A stretch of DNA of 64,000 nucleotides from Streptococcus sanguinis SK49 (GCF_000212815.1 NZ_GL890985.1:953198-1017197), one strand, 5' to 3'; numbered from the stretch's first letter, positions 7,973-16,322 are shown. A program made the numbers and translations. The notes: a model not told the origin generated them from the letters alone.

Positions 7973-8308
7973 ATGAATACAAATATCAATGATATTCAAG
8001 ACCGTTATACGGCTGAGACGGTACAATACGAAAGTAGCAATATTGCTGCGGTGTTGGAAAATCTAAAAGCAGCCGTGACTTTGATAGAGACAACCATTCC
8101 TTCTAATATCTCCGCTATGGAAAGCAGTGAGAGCCTCTGGAGCGGAAAGGCTAAGGAGCAATATCTGGGGCTGAAGGATTTTCTCAAACAGTACCAAGGT
8201 GATTTTTCTTCTAGCGTGAAGGAGCTGAAAACGGCTGTTGAGGGGCTGGAAACCCTGCTCAATTCAACTTCCCAAGCCAATGTAAAAAAGGAGATTGACA
8301 ACGGATGA
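7973..8308 (+). CDS. YwqI-like WXG100-related protein
   Basis: 111 residues forming a helical hairpin with the turn motif WSG (in SESLWSGKAKEQY, about residues 53-65), the W-x-G signature of WXG100/ESX proteins. Similar small proteins (YwqI, DUF5344) lie next to YwqH in Bacillus toxin operons. It probably pairs with a neighbouring helical protein to present the toxin to the type VII apparatus. No membrane segment. Its last codons overlap the next gene by 4 bp (ATGA). Confidence 0.75.
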   Translation: MNTNINDIQDRYTAETVQYESSNIAAVLENLKAAVTLIETTIPSNISAMESSESLWSGKAKEQYLGLKDFLKQYQGDFSSSVKELKTAVEGLETLLNSTSQANVKKEIDNG

Positions 8309-8964
8309 AGACTTTTACTTTGGAGGCGATTTACGCCTTACACATGTTTAACGATTATTCGGATGACCTCTTCTTTCTGCCCCTGCCTAGCGAAGAGGGA
8401 AAAACTCGCTTGGAAAATCTGCGCCAGGTTTTAGAAAAAGGCTACGAGGACTTGGGGAAAATGGGCTTGGTGATTGATAACGAGCCGACGGAAGAGTGCG
8501 CTTATTACGGCGCTTTTCTGGAGCGTTATCACAAGGCGATTTACCATTGTCAGGTGGACAGCAATTATTTCTGCGCGCAGGAAACCGACAGCAACAAGTG
8601 GACGACGACGGTCATCAAGCAGATTGGCGATAATCAATATGTGATTGAAACTTTGCATAGCCTGGTTTTTCTGGCGCATTTGAAAGACATTCATCCGATT
8701 TTGAAGGACTTGGAAGAGAAGCGCAAGAACTACGCTTACTACAGCTGGGAACCTTTTTCGGCTTTTCGCTTACAGGCTTACTATGCCGACAATGAAGCCA
8801 TTCGTTTGCAGACATTTCGGCGCAAGGAGCTGCTGAAAGACAGTCTCTTTTTGGAGGCGCCATCGGGCTTGTATGAGTTTGATGTGGCGCATGAACGCAT
8901 TCGCTCGGTGGACGGTGAGGAATTACGAGATGAGATTATCCACGATTTGAAAGTGAGGGTGTAA
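8305..8964 (+). CDS. uncharacterised toxin-operon protein (possible DUF5081-like chaperone)
   Basis: 219 residues, no certain family. Mixed alpha/beta, soluble, no signal peptide. Its place between the WXG-like genes and the toxin, with a 4-bp overlap upstream and a 1-bp gap downstream, suggests a dedicated chaperone like the EspG role in mycobacteria; DUF5081 proteins occupy this place in other Firmicute operons. That comparison is positional, not a demonstrated match. GC content is similar to the core genome. Confidence 0.65.
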   Translation: MKTFTLEAIYALHMFNDYSDDLFFLPLPSEEGKTRLENLRQVLEKGYEDLGKMGLVIDNEPTEECAYYGAFLERYHKAIYHCQVDSNYFCAQETDSNKWTTTVIKQIGDNQYVIETLHSLVFLAHLKDIHPILKDLEEKRKNYAYYSWEPFSAFRLQAYYADNEAIRLQTFRRKELLKDSLFLEAPSGLYEFDVAHERIRSVDGEELRDEIIHDLKVRV

Positions 8965-8965
8965 T

Positions 8966-9442
8966 ATGGCAGACAAAATTAGTATTGACCTAACGCAGCA
9001 GGAACAGCTTTTGCTCCATATCCGAACTATGGTCACTTCAGCAACCCAGCTGAGTACGAAATTAAAAGAAGGAGTTGACGGCTTGCCTGCGCTCACTTCA
9101 AAGGGAGAAGTGCATAATCGTATGGTTGGAAATGAGAATCAGCTGATTCGATTTGTCACGAAAGCGCAGACTTTTCAGACTTTGACCGAGGTCATATTTA
9201 AGCACACACAGACCACCTATAGCGAATTTATTGATACTGATAAGATACTGGCTATGGACATCGCCAACAGTATTTTATATAGCTCCGAGACTTCTGCTGA
9301 GGACAAGCAGGGGATAAAAGACGATCCTAAGGGCTCTGTTGACAAGCTGAAAAAATCTATTCAAGACGAGAATGGTGAAATTCACAAGAATATGAAGGGG
9401 ACCAAGTCTTCTGATATTATCATCGGTACTGGCGGAGCCTGA
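8966..9442 (+). CDS. WXG-like small type VII effector partner
   Basis: 158 residues. The first 95 form a helical hairpin beginning KISIDLTQQEQLLLHIRTMV, similar to the N-terminus of short type VII effectors of the TIGR04197 kind; the remainder is a charged, flexible tail rich in Lys/Asp ending IIIGTGGA. It lacks a W-x-G in the turn. It lies 15 bp before the toxin and probably binds the toxin's N-terminal helices. Assignment to a named family is tentative. Confidence 0.65.
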   Translation: MADKISIDLTQQEQLLLHIRTMVTSATQLSTKLKEGVDGLPALTSKGEVHNRMVGNENQLIRFVTKAQTFQTLTEVIFKHTQTTYSEFIDTDKILAMDIANSILYSSETSAEDKQGIKDDPKGSVDKLKKSIQDENGEIHKNMKGTKSSDIIIGTGGA

Positions 9443-9457
9443 TAGATAGGAGTTACA

Positions 9458-11737
9458 ATGGCTAAATATTATACGAATGAACCTGACTTTAAAGAAGGCT
9501 CTAAGACGGGTTGGTTTCACAGCAACATCAACTGCGTAAAGGACTTGCTACGCGATATTGATGAAGTGTCAAATAAGGTCAATTCTGAGGGCTTAGCTCA
9601 TCTCTATGTGGCAACGGGAGAAGCGACTTTGGGGCGTGACATGCCCGTCGGTCCTTTTGAAGATGCGGAGCACCATGCTCTTCATCGCTTGGATGCCTCT
9701 AAGAAAGTCCACAAGGAAATCGTCCAAAATATTGACGGGAAATTCTTTGAGGGTTTGGATAATGCTTTGGAGAGTCTCAATAAGGTCAACGAAGGGAAAA
9801 ACCAGTATAAGAGTAAGTATTTGACTTATACGAAAACCAACACGGCTTACGATGAGTACGGGACTGCGATAGAGTACACCACCACAGAGCACTACAGTAT
9901 TTCGGATATTGTCAATAGCGACAAAACACCGATACCCGCTGCCAAGGAACTCTACGATGTTAAGCTCAAGCTGGCAAAAGAAGGCTTGGCGAAAATTGAG
10001 AAAGAAGATCATGAGAATTACGAAAAGCTCAAGGGCTTGAGCGACCAACAGCTCATGGAAGCTATGTTTCCGACGCAAGTCGGCGAGTACGAGCGGGCGC
10101 GCTCGACTTGGAAGGAGAACAACAAAGGCTGGTTGCAGTGGGTTGAAATTGGTGGTAAAATTATAGCAGTGGGTGCCATTATCGCAGGGAGCGTCCTGAG
10201 TGGCGGTACCCTAGCTCCTATCCTTATCGGAGCAGGGACTGCTTATCTGGTGGCAGATAGCGGTTATCAGGCGATTAGCGGGGAGACCATTTCGGGGAAA
10301 CGGTTGACTGACGGGGAGCGTATCTGGGCAGGTGTGGACGCAGTCTTGACGGCAGCGACCGGTGGCTTTGCGACCTATGCCAGCGTGCTTGCCAAGACAG
10401 GGAAAGCCGCCTCTACGACGGTACAGACGGTAGGCAAAGCTGTCAATTATGCCGACGATGCCAATGACATCGCTCATACGGTGACCGCGATGCAGGATGA
10501 CCCCTTGGGCGCAGCACTCCAGTTTGGAATAGGGCGTGCGATTGGTCATGGAGCTACTGCTCTTGGAAATAAAGCCCGAGCAAGATTTGGCAGGGGTGGC
10601 AGTGGAGCTGATGTAGACTTGCCAAGTAGTGGGAAAGGTGTGGATCTGCCAGCAGGCAATGCAGGCTTGAAGACCCATGCGGACACAGATGTGGATCCGT
10701 CTACGCTTGGTACAGGCAAGAAGCCAAAACCAGAGATTCAGACGCCTCAACATCAAGAAATACCAAGCCCAAGCAAGAAGCCAGAGCTTGATGTGACGAA
10801 GACAAGCAAGCCTGAGATTGACCGTGCAAGCAGTCCAGAGATAACTGGCCCAAGTAAGAAGCCAGAAATTGATACTTCTAAGACGGCGAAACCCGAGATT
10901 GACAATCCAAGCCGTCCAGCGGTGGATAAGACCAACAGCAAGCCGAGCGAGATTGATACAGGCAAGACGGTTAAACCGGAGGTCAGCCAAGCTCGTCCGA
11001 GCGAGGTGGCGTCACCAAACAGTCGTCCAAAAGAAGTGGATGTGACCAAGAAGCCAGACATTGAAGCCAGTCGCCCAGCCGAAGTCAATCCGACCAAGGT
11101 TAAGCCAGAAATGGAAACCAAGGTCAAACCAGACATTGACGCAGCTGCGGCTAGTGCCAGTGCCGTTCCGAAGGTCAAGGCACAAGAACCCGACCTACCC
11201 AAAGCAGGACAACCCGAAGTCACCCCTGACGCTGGCAAGAAAGTGCAGAAGCCAGAAGAAGTGGATACCGAAGTTGGAACAACTGAGCCTCGATATGGTG
11301 AAAGAAGAATATCAGACACAGAATATGCAAGCCTGAGAAGGAAAACGCCGTCTCCAGAAATGAGGAGAAAAGTCAATAAAGATGTAGTTTTGCCTATGGA
11401 TGACCCTGCTATTCCAGGACATACAATAGAAAAGGGAGAAACATTAGAAGCTGACCATATAGTATCAATGGATAGAATTGCAAAAATGGAAGGTTTTGAT
11501 AAGCTAACTAGAGAACAACAATTAGAAATATTAAATTATGAGGATAATTTCGTTGGGTTGAGCAAATCAGCAAATGCCTCTAAAGGCTCAAAAACTTATG
11601 AGGAATGGACAATGTATGTCAAAGAAGGTATTCCAATCAATCCAGAATTTAGAGAAAAAATGATTGCTAGGGAAAAAGAACTTGAAGGAATTATTCAAAA
11701 TATGATAGACTCATATGTGAAAGGAAATGGAGGATAA
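9458..11737 (+). CDS. polymorphic toxin with non-LXG N-terminus and HNH-type nuclease tip
   Basis: 759 residues. Order: helical N-terminal targeting region (about 1-225) without the LXG consensus; a glycine/alanine-rich hydrophobic stretch (231-265, GGKIIAVGAIIAGSVLSGG); a pre-toxin segment with DAVLTAATGGF resembling PT-TG; a linker with a dozen KPEID/KPEV-type repeats (about 425-603); and a variable tip (606-759). The tip has EADHIVSMDR, NYEDNFVGLSK and NASKGSKTYEEW, the His, Asn and Lys/His-like elements of HNH nucleases, so DNA cleavage in rival cells is the likely activity. The tip is more AT-rich than the rest. The SUKH-like gene follows after 5 bp. Confidence 0.82.
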   Translation: MAKYYTNEPDFKEGSKTGWFHSNINCVKDLLRDIDEVSNKVNSEGLAHLYVATGEATLGRDMPVGPFEDAEHHALHRLDASKKVHKEIVQNIDGKFFEGLDNALESLNKVNEGKNQYKSKYLTYTKTNTAYDEYGTAIEYTTTEHYSISDIVNSDKTPIPAAKELYDVKLKLAKEGLAKIEKEDHENYEKLKGLSDQQLMEAMFPTQVGEYERARSTWKENNKGWLQWVEIGGKIIAVGAIIAGSVLSGGTLAPILIGAGTAYLVADSGYQAISGETISGKRLTDGERIWAGVDAVLTAATGGFATYASVLAKTGKAASTTVQTVGKAVNYADDANDIAHTVTAMQDDPLGAALQFGIGRAIGHGATALGNKARARFGRGGSGADVDLPSSGKGVDLPAGNAGLKTHADTDVDPSTLGTGKKPKPEIQTPQHQEIPSPSKKPELDVTKTSKPEIDRASSPEITGPSKKPEIDTSKTAKPEIDNPSRPAVDKTNSKPSEIDTGKTVKPEVSQARPSEVASPNSRPKEVDVTKKPDIEASRPAEVNPTKVKPEMETKVKPDIDAAAASASAVPKVKAQEPDLPKAGQPEVTPDAGKKVQKPEEVDTEVGTTEPRYGERRISDTEYASLRRKTPSPEMRRKVNKDVVLPMDDPAIPGHTIEKGETLEADHIVSMDRIAKMEGFDKLTREQQLEILNYEDNFVGLSKSANASKGSKTYEEWTMYVKEGIPINPEFREKMIAREKELEGIIQNMIDSYVKGNGG
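10118..11273 (+). repeat. homology block, expressed copy (toxin middle and linker)
   Basis: This 1156-bp stretch of the toxin gene is repeated almost unchanged at 13825-14971, and its last 270 bp at 16647-16916. All copies stop being alike at the same codons, just after QKPEEVD. It encodes the hydrophobic region, pre-toxin segment and KPEI repeats. Such blocks give recombination sites for exchanging toxin tips. Confidence 0.9.
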
Positions 11738-11742
11738 CAGAA

Positions 11743-12429
11743 GTGACTAATAAAATAGATTTTTTAAACGAATATAGTTTATCTAGTTCAAGTGTAGAAA
11801 TTGTGACGGATGAAAGCCAAATTGTAGAGGCTCCAATTCCAAATTTTTGGAAAGAAGCACTTTTGTCAGATAGTTTGGAAGAAAGAAAAGAAAAAATTCT
11901 TTCAGTGTGGAAAGAATATTCTTCTTCTGATTTGCGAAACACAATTTCTTATTTAGGCGATTATTTAAAAAATATAGACTTGATTTGTTTAGACGGCGAA
12001 TATTCGCTTTTGTATACGATTTTGACTTACCAAACAGGAGAAGAAATCTATTATGAAGGGAAGCAACCCGTTACAGTTGAGGTGCTGAAACAAAAGTTTG
12101 GAGAAAACGCACCAACTATAAAACAATCAATAGCAGATTTCTATACTCATATCCACAACGGTTTTTATGATTATACAAGTAAAAGCATGGGGATTGATAA
12201 CCTTAAAAATGTGAACTCTATGGCAGATTATGACTGGGAATATTTGCAACAGTTAGACATAGATTTAATCCCACTTTATAATTTTTTCAGTAACGGTATG
12301 GGGGAATACGTTGTTTTAGACATCGAAAATGGAAACACCTATTTATGGTCGTCAAGAGAACTTCCTAAAAGGCAGTCTGACTTTTGGGCTTTGGTAGACG
12401 AATGGATTATAATTGGATTAGATTTTTAA
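11743..12429 (+). CDS. SMI1/KNR4 (SUKH)-like immunity protein for the HNH toxin
   Basis: 228 residues from GTG 11743 with ggagg 11 bases upstream, 5 bp after the toxin stop. An acidic soluble alpha/beta protein; IPNFWKEALLSD, MADYDWEYLQQLDIDLIPLYNFFSNGMGEYVVLDIENG and FWALVDEWI resemble SUKH-type immunity proteins, which bind many nuclease toxins. Position directly after the toxin gene supports the role. Its first 53 codons reappear as a truncated copy at 18980-19136. AT-rich compared with the toxin body. Confidence 0.75.
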   Translation: MTNKIDFLNEYSLSSSSVEIVTDESQIVEAPIPNFWKEALLSDSLEERKEKILSVWKEYSSSDLRNTISYLGDYLKNIDLICLDGEYSLLYTILTYQTGEEIYYEGKQPVTVEVLKQKFGENAPTIKQSIADFYTHIHNGFYDYTSKSMGIDNLKNVNSMADYDWEYLQQLDIDLIPLYNFFSNGMGEYVVLDIENGNTYLWSSRELPKRQSDFWALVDEWIIIGLDF

Positions 12430-12630
12430 AACAGAGAGTATAATTTGTTGGTACCCTAAATGTTAATCAAGAAAAGTATAACATTTGGGGTATTTTTGTT
12501 ATTCAATACAATTTACCTTGACATCTTTTCATCTTATGCTATACTAATTTTATTACTTTTGGGAAGAGTAAGTGTTGAGGGAGATTGGGAGAGGCATGAT
12601 TTGCTTTTATCTCATACTTGCTCACTCTGT

Positions 12631-12876
12631 CTGACCCTCGGACGGGGTCGACTAATTTTGGTTTACTTCGTCAGAGGTTCAGATTGTTTGTCCGTGTTCT
12701 CATTCGCACACACCAATCCTCTGATTGTGTGGATTTGTTCTCATTCAGACAATCTGACCCTCGGAAAGAGTGCCCGAGTTCTGATTGACTCCATCAGAGG
12801 CTCAGATTGTTTGCCCTTGTTCTCATTAGCACAATCCGAGGCTCTGATGAGGCAAATCTGTTCCAGTTTACTCTGT
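12631..12876 (+). repeat. imperfect 123-bp tandem repeat in the gap after the immunity gene
   Basis: The 530-bp stretch 12430-12959 holds no convincing gene. CTGACCCTCGGA occurs at 12631 and 12754, and a 41-bp segment starting TCAGAGG at 12671 recurs at 12794, both 123 bp apart. Short dyads (CCTCGGA with TCCGAGG) are scattered through it, ending near 12925. An open frame of 174 codons crosses the repeat, but its composition (Cys, Ser, Leu rich) and poor start make it unlikely to be a protein. Confidence 0.7.
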
Positions 12877-12959
12877 CAGAGGGTCGGACAAGCTCTTTTC
12901 AAAAGTAATGACCATATCCGAGGGGGATCGGATAAAAATGAAAAAGAAAAGGTGGATAT

Positions 12960-13721
12960 ATGCCAGCAAAACAAACATTATTAAATCTGAAAACGAGCAG
13001 TTTACGCTATGCCGAGTTTTCTCAGTTTATCGCGCGTTTCTTGGATGATGTGGAAAAAGAAAACTTGGATGTTAAGAAAGAAGAAATCTTGTCTAACCTG
13101 CTGGGTCAGCTAAAGACTAATTTGCCTGCTTATCAAGCGTCGCTGGGACAAGTTCGGGCGAGTGAAAAATCCAGCACGATTACCGAAGCCGATCTGTTGC
13201 GGGATGAAGATTTTCAAGCACTGCGCGAAGCGATTAAACCTTACCGCAATAGCCGCCGCGAAAACGAAAAGGCAGCTTACAAGACTTTAGACTTGCTTTT
13301 CGACCAGTACAAGAAAGCGACCAAGGTTTCCTATGAAGAAGAAACAGCACTTTTAAACAGCTTATTAGAAAAACTCAGAAAAGCAGAATACCAATCTGCT
13401 ATTGAGACTTTAGGAATTGGGCGCTTTATGAATAACTTGACCGAAAGCCAAGCTGCTTTTGAAAAAGTTTTCTCTGACCGCTCACAAGAAAAGCTCGCTA
13501 AAGTCAGCTTTGACACCAAGCAACTGCGCAAGGACTTGGCAGTTCCTTACCAACAACTAAGCGACTATGTAGCTATTCTAGCTCAGTTGAAAGAAGACGC
13601 TATTTACCAAAAGACCTTATCTGTCCTCAACAACAGCCGCAAGTACTACGCCGATGTCTTGGCACGCCGCAAGGGCAAAGATAAGAAAGAAGCGAAAAAG
13701 GTAGAAACGGAAACAGAATAA
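12960..13721 (+). CDS. DUF6261-like helical protein
   Basis: 253 residues, predicted all-helical, with a highly charged C-terminus (KGKDKKEAKKVETETE). The pattern LKTSSLRYAEFSQFIARFLDDV at the N-terminus followed by long helices fits DUF6261, a family of unknown function. No signal peptide or membrane segment. Start ATG 12960 has aaaggtgg upstream. A strong terminator follows. It separates the expressed toxin unit from the silent modules and may be the original neighbour at this locus. Confidence 0.65.
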   Translation: MPAKQTLLNLKTSSLRYAEFSQFIARFLDDVEKENLDVKKEEILSNLLGQLKTNLPAYQASLGQVRASEKSSTITEADLLRDEDFQALREAIKPYRNSRRENEKAAYKTLDLLFDQYKKATKVSYEEETALLNSLLEKLRKAEYQSAIETLGIGRFMNNLTESQAAFEKVFSDRSQEKLAKVSFDTKQLRKDLAVPYQQLSDYVAILAQLKEDAIYQKTLSVLNNSRKYYADVLARRKGKDKKEAKKVETETE

Positions 13722-13727
13722 AAAAGA

Positions 13728-13758
13728 CGCTCCACTTACTCATAAGTGGGGCGATTTT
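13728..13758 (+). terminator. strong terminator after the DUF6261-like gene
   Basis: CGCTCCACTTA (13728-13738) pairs with TAAGTGGGGCG (13743-13753) with one G-T pair and a CTCA loop, followed by ATTTTTCT. It would stop readthrough into the first silent toxin module. Confidence 0.85.
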
Positions 13759-13807
13759 TCTCTTTACGCCGTTTGGCTTCTCGTTCCAGTTTTGCCCAGT
13801 AGAGCTC
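13736..13807 (-). pseudogene. C-terminal remnant of an unidentified minus-strand gene
   Basis: Read on the minus strand, 23 codons give ELYWAKLEREAKRRKEKNRP plus three residues and a stop at 13736-13738. The composition is typical of a real basic coiled C-terminus, and the stop sits within the convergent terminator as expected for two facing genes. Homology to the toxin module begins only 18 bp further on, so the rest of this gene seems to have been replaced by the module. No family could be named. Confidence 0.4.
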
Positions 13808-13812
13808 GCATT

Positions 13813-15363
13813 GTGACTACTACAAACAACAAAGGCTGGTTGCAGTGGGTTGAAATTGGTGGTAAAATTATAGCAGTGGGTGCCATTATCGCAGGGAGCG
13901 TCCTGAGTGGCGGTACCCTAGCTCCTATCCTTATCGGAGCAGGGACAGCTTACCTGGTGGCAGATAGCGGTTATCAGGCGTTTAGCGGGGAGACCATTTC
14001 GGGGAAACGGCTGACTGACGGGGAGCGCATCTGGGCAGGTGTGGACGCAGTCTTGACGGCAGCGACCGGTGGCTTTGCGACCTATGCCAGCGTGCTTGCC
14101 AAGACAGGGAAAGCCGCCTCTACGACGGTACAGACGGTAGGCAAAGCTGTCAATTATGCCGACGATGCCAATGACATCGCTCATACGGTGACCGCGATGC
14201 AGGATGACCCCTTGGGCGCAGCACTCCAGTTTGGAATAGGGCGTGCGATTGGTCATGGAGCTACTGCTCTTGGAAATAAAGCCCGAGCAAGATTTGGCAA
14301 GGGTGGCAGTGGAGCTGATGTGGACTTGCCAAGTAGTGGGAAAGGTGTGGATCTGCCAGCGGGCAATGCAGGCTTGAAGACCCATGCGGACACAGATGTG
14401 GATCCGTCTACGCTTGGTACAGGCAAGAAGCCAAAACCAGAGATTCAAACGCCCCAACATCAAGAAATACCAAGTCCAAGCAAGAAACCAGAGCTTGATG
14501 TGATGAAGACAAGCAAGCCTGAGATTGACCGTGCAAGCAGTCCAGAGATAACTGGTCCAAATAAGAAGCCAGAAATTGATACCACTAAAACGGCGAAACC
14601 CGAGATTGACAATCCAAGCCGTCCAGCGGTGGATAAGACCAACAGCGAGTTGGATACAGGTAAGCCCGTGAAGCCGGAGGTCAGCCAAGCTCGTCCGAGC
14701 GAGGTGGTGTCACCAAACAGCCGTCCGAAAGAAGTGGACGTGACCAAGAAGCCCGATATCGAAGTGACTCGCCCAGCCGAAGTCAATCCGACCAAGGTTA
14801 AGCCAGAAATGGAAACCAAGGTCAAACCAGACATTGACGCAGCTGCGGCTAGTGCCAGCGCCGTTCCGAAAGTCAAGGCGCAAGAACCCGACCTCCCCAA
14901 AGCCGGACAACCCGAAGTCACTCCTGATGCCGGCAAGAAGGTGCAGAAGCCAGAAGAGGTGGATACCGAAGCAACTAAGGCTGGTATAGGAATGTCGGAA
15001 GATGCAAATTATGCACAAAAGACATATGGTCACTCGTTCAGTCAAGAAGGACAGAAAATATATTCTGAATTAGCAGGGGAACCTATAAAAACAATTGATG
15101 ATTTAGTTGATGCAATAAAATCGGGTAAAATAGATATTAAAGACTTACCGGTTGAATATATCAATCGCGATGGAAATACTTTGATATTGAATACTCGTAC
15201 ATCACAGGCTTTAACTCAATCAGGTATTCCTAGGAGTGATTGGCATACGATTGATAGGACGGGAGAAAAGTTACACGAGACTTTGCTTGACGGACAACTA
15301 CAAAGAAACAAACTCACTTCAGATGGTATTAAAGAAGTTAGACCAAGTAACAGAAAAGGATAA
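13813..15363 (+). CDS. silent (orphan) toxin module 2, BECR-like RNase tip
   Basis: An open frame of 516 codons from GTG 13813 (TTG 13792 is an alternative) with no ribosome site or promoter. From 13825 it copies the expressed toxin from residue 221 on, with one 9-bp in-frame deletion in the KPEI linker. It lacks the N-terminal targeting region, so it cannot be secreted as it stands. The tip (about 131 residues after QKPEEVDTE) includes LPVEYINRDGNTLILNTRTS and IPRSDWHTIDRTG, a pattern I associate with RNase-like toxin tips of the BECR group; that call is tentative. An immunity candidate follows after 5 bp. Confidence 0.7.
   Translation: MTTTNNKGWLQWVEIGGKIIAVGAIIAGSVLSGGTLAPILIGAGTAYLVADSGYQAFSGETISGKRLTDGERIWAGVDAVLTAATGGFATYASVLAKTGKAASTTVQTVGKAVNYADDANDIAHTVTAMQDDPLGAALQFGIGRAIGHGATALGNKARARFGKGGSGADVDLPSSGKGVDLPAGNAGLKTHADTDVDPSTLGTGKKPKPEIQTPQHQEIPSPSKKPELDVMKTSKPEIDRASSPEITGPNKKPEIDTTKTAKPEIDNPSRPAVDKTNSELDTGKPVKPEVSQARPSEVVSPNSRPKEVDVTKKPDIEVTRPAEVNPTKVKPEMETKVKPDIDAAAASASAVPKVKAQEPDLPKAGQPEVTPDAGKKVQKPEEVDTEATKAGIGMSEDANYAQKTYGHSFSQEGQKIYSELAGEPIKTIDDLVDAIKSGKIDIKDLPVEYINRDGNTLILNTRTSQALTQSGIPRSDWHTIDRTGEKLHETLLDGQLQRNKLTSDGIKEVRPSNRKG
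13825..14971 (+). repeat. homology block, second copy
   Basis: 1147 bp aligning end to end with 10118-11273, differing by scattered substitutions and one 9-bp gap (SKPSEID in copy one, SELD here). Homology starts at the same AACAACAAAGGC and ends at GTGGATACCGAAG in both. Confidence 0.92.
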
Positions 15364-15368
15364 TAAAT

Positions 15369-15740
15369 ATGACATACAAAACAGAATATGTTTTACCTAT
15401 GTTTTCTTCAAATTTAGAAAAAGAGCCTGAAATTCAGATAACAGGTTTGGAGGTTGCAATTCGGATTTCAGGTTATGATGATGAGGAACAATTTAGTGAT
15501 GTTCTACTAAAATTTCAATCAGTCTTGGAATTTACTCGGACATCCTCAAAATTTGGAATAACAGAGGGTTCTTATGATACAGTCATTAAAATTGAAAATT
15601 CTAAAAGATTAGCGGAGTTAAAAGAAGCAAATGAAAGGGACTATGCGTTTTGGTCTCCTAATCATTATGCTTTTTACCTAGACGGCTCAGGTTTCTTTCA
15701 AATAATTGCTGATAGTTTTGAGGTGGAAAGGCTTGTTTGA
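15369..15740 (+). CDS. immunity protein candidate of module 2
   Basis: 123 residues, family not recognised. Begins 5 bp after the silent tip, in the place occupied by immunity genes. A small acidic soluble protein with alternating strands (FYLDGSGFFQIIADSFEVERL at the end). AT-rich like the tip. It overlaps the KptA start by 8 bp, so the two are probably translated together. Function as an immunity protein is inferred from position alone. Confidence 0.6.
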   Translation: MTYKTEYVLPMFSSNLEKEPEIQITGLEVAIRISGYDDEEQFSDVLLKFQSVLEFTRTSSKFGITEGSYDTVIKIENSKRLAELKEANERDYAFWSPNHYAFYLDGSGFFQIIADSFEVERLV

Positions 15741-16284
15741 TTATACAAAACTTAGTAGAGAAGTATCCTATATATTAAGACATAATCCAGATAAATATGG
15801 TATAAAGCTGGACTCGGAGGGGTGGTGTTCAGTTGATGATTTAATACATAATTTATCAGAAACTCCTTTATGGAAAGGACTTACAAGAGATGACCTTGAA
15901 ACAATGATAGAACTATCTGACAAAAAGCGTCATGAAATAAAAGGTGAAAAGATTAGGGCTTTTTATGGACATTCAATAAAAGACAAATTATCTAAAACAG
16001 CCAATAAACCACCGAAAGTTTTATACCATGGAACAGTTCAAAGATTTTTAAATCAGATTTTACAAACTGGGCTAATTCCAAAAGAAAGGCAGTATGTTCA
16101 TTTGTCTTCTGATGTGAGTACAGCAAAGCAGGTAGCTTTGAGAAGAGATGACAGAGCTATCATTTTAGAAGTTGCTGCCCAGTCTGCTTGGGAAAATGGT
16201 GTAAAATTTTATATTGGGAATGAAGATATATGGCTTTCTGAGCCAATTCCTAGTGAGTATATTTCTATTATTGAGGATAAATAA
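15733..16284 (+). CDS. kptA: RNA 2'-phosphotransferase (Tpt1/KptA family)
   Basis: 183 residues from TTG 15733 (site aggtggaaagg). The N-terminus FDYTKLSREVSYILRHNP is the family signature; the catalytic residues of Tpt1 correspond to R16, R75 (in KIRAFYGHS), H80 and an Arg near 137, and LYHGT with QYVHLSSD lines the NAD site. The enzyme moves a 2'-phosphate from RNA to NAD+, giving ADP-ribose 1'',2''-cyclic phosphate; it completes fungal-type tRNA splicing and its bacterial role is uncertain. Its position behind an RNase-like toxin tip and an immunity gene suggests RNA repair as protection; that is inference. Confidence 0.85.
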   Translation: MFDYTKLSREVSYILRHNPDKYGIKLDSEGWCSVDDLIHNLSETPLWKGLTRDDLETMIELSDKKRHEIKGEKIRAFYGHSIKDKLSKTANKPPKVLYHGTVQRFLNQILQTGLIPKERQYVHLSSDVSTAKQVALRRDDRAIILEVAAQSAWENGVKFYIGNEDIWLSEPIPSEYISIIEDK

Positions 16285-16322
16285 TCTTTTTATGAGTAGA
16301 AATAGAAAGAAAGGGGAAAAGA

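Noticed and set aside
10211..10990. 259-codon minus-strand frame inside the toxin gene
   Set aside because: Antisense shadow of a GC-richer coding region, Trp/Cys-rich with no start signal; mirrored at 13918-14688 only because the DNA is duplicated.
9900..11300. Possible CRISPR-like or collagen-like repeat in the toxin gene
   Set aside because: The periodic units are variable in-frame protein repeats (KPEI) with no spacers or uniform direct repeat.
10753..11376. 207-codon minus-strand frame opposite the KPEI linker
   Set aside because: Repetitive shadow (SGL/STS repeats) of the plus-strand linker; same shadow appears at 14460-14936 and 16634-16888.
12460..12984. 174-codon open frame across the 123-bp repeat
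   Set aside because: No ribosome site, Cys/Ser/Leu-rich low-complexity product, and the frame overlaps the start of the DUF6261 gene; better explained as non-coding repeat.
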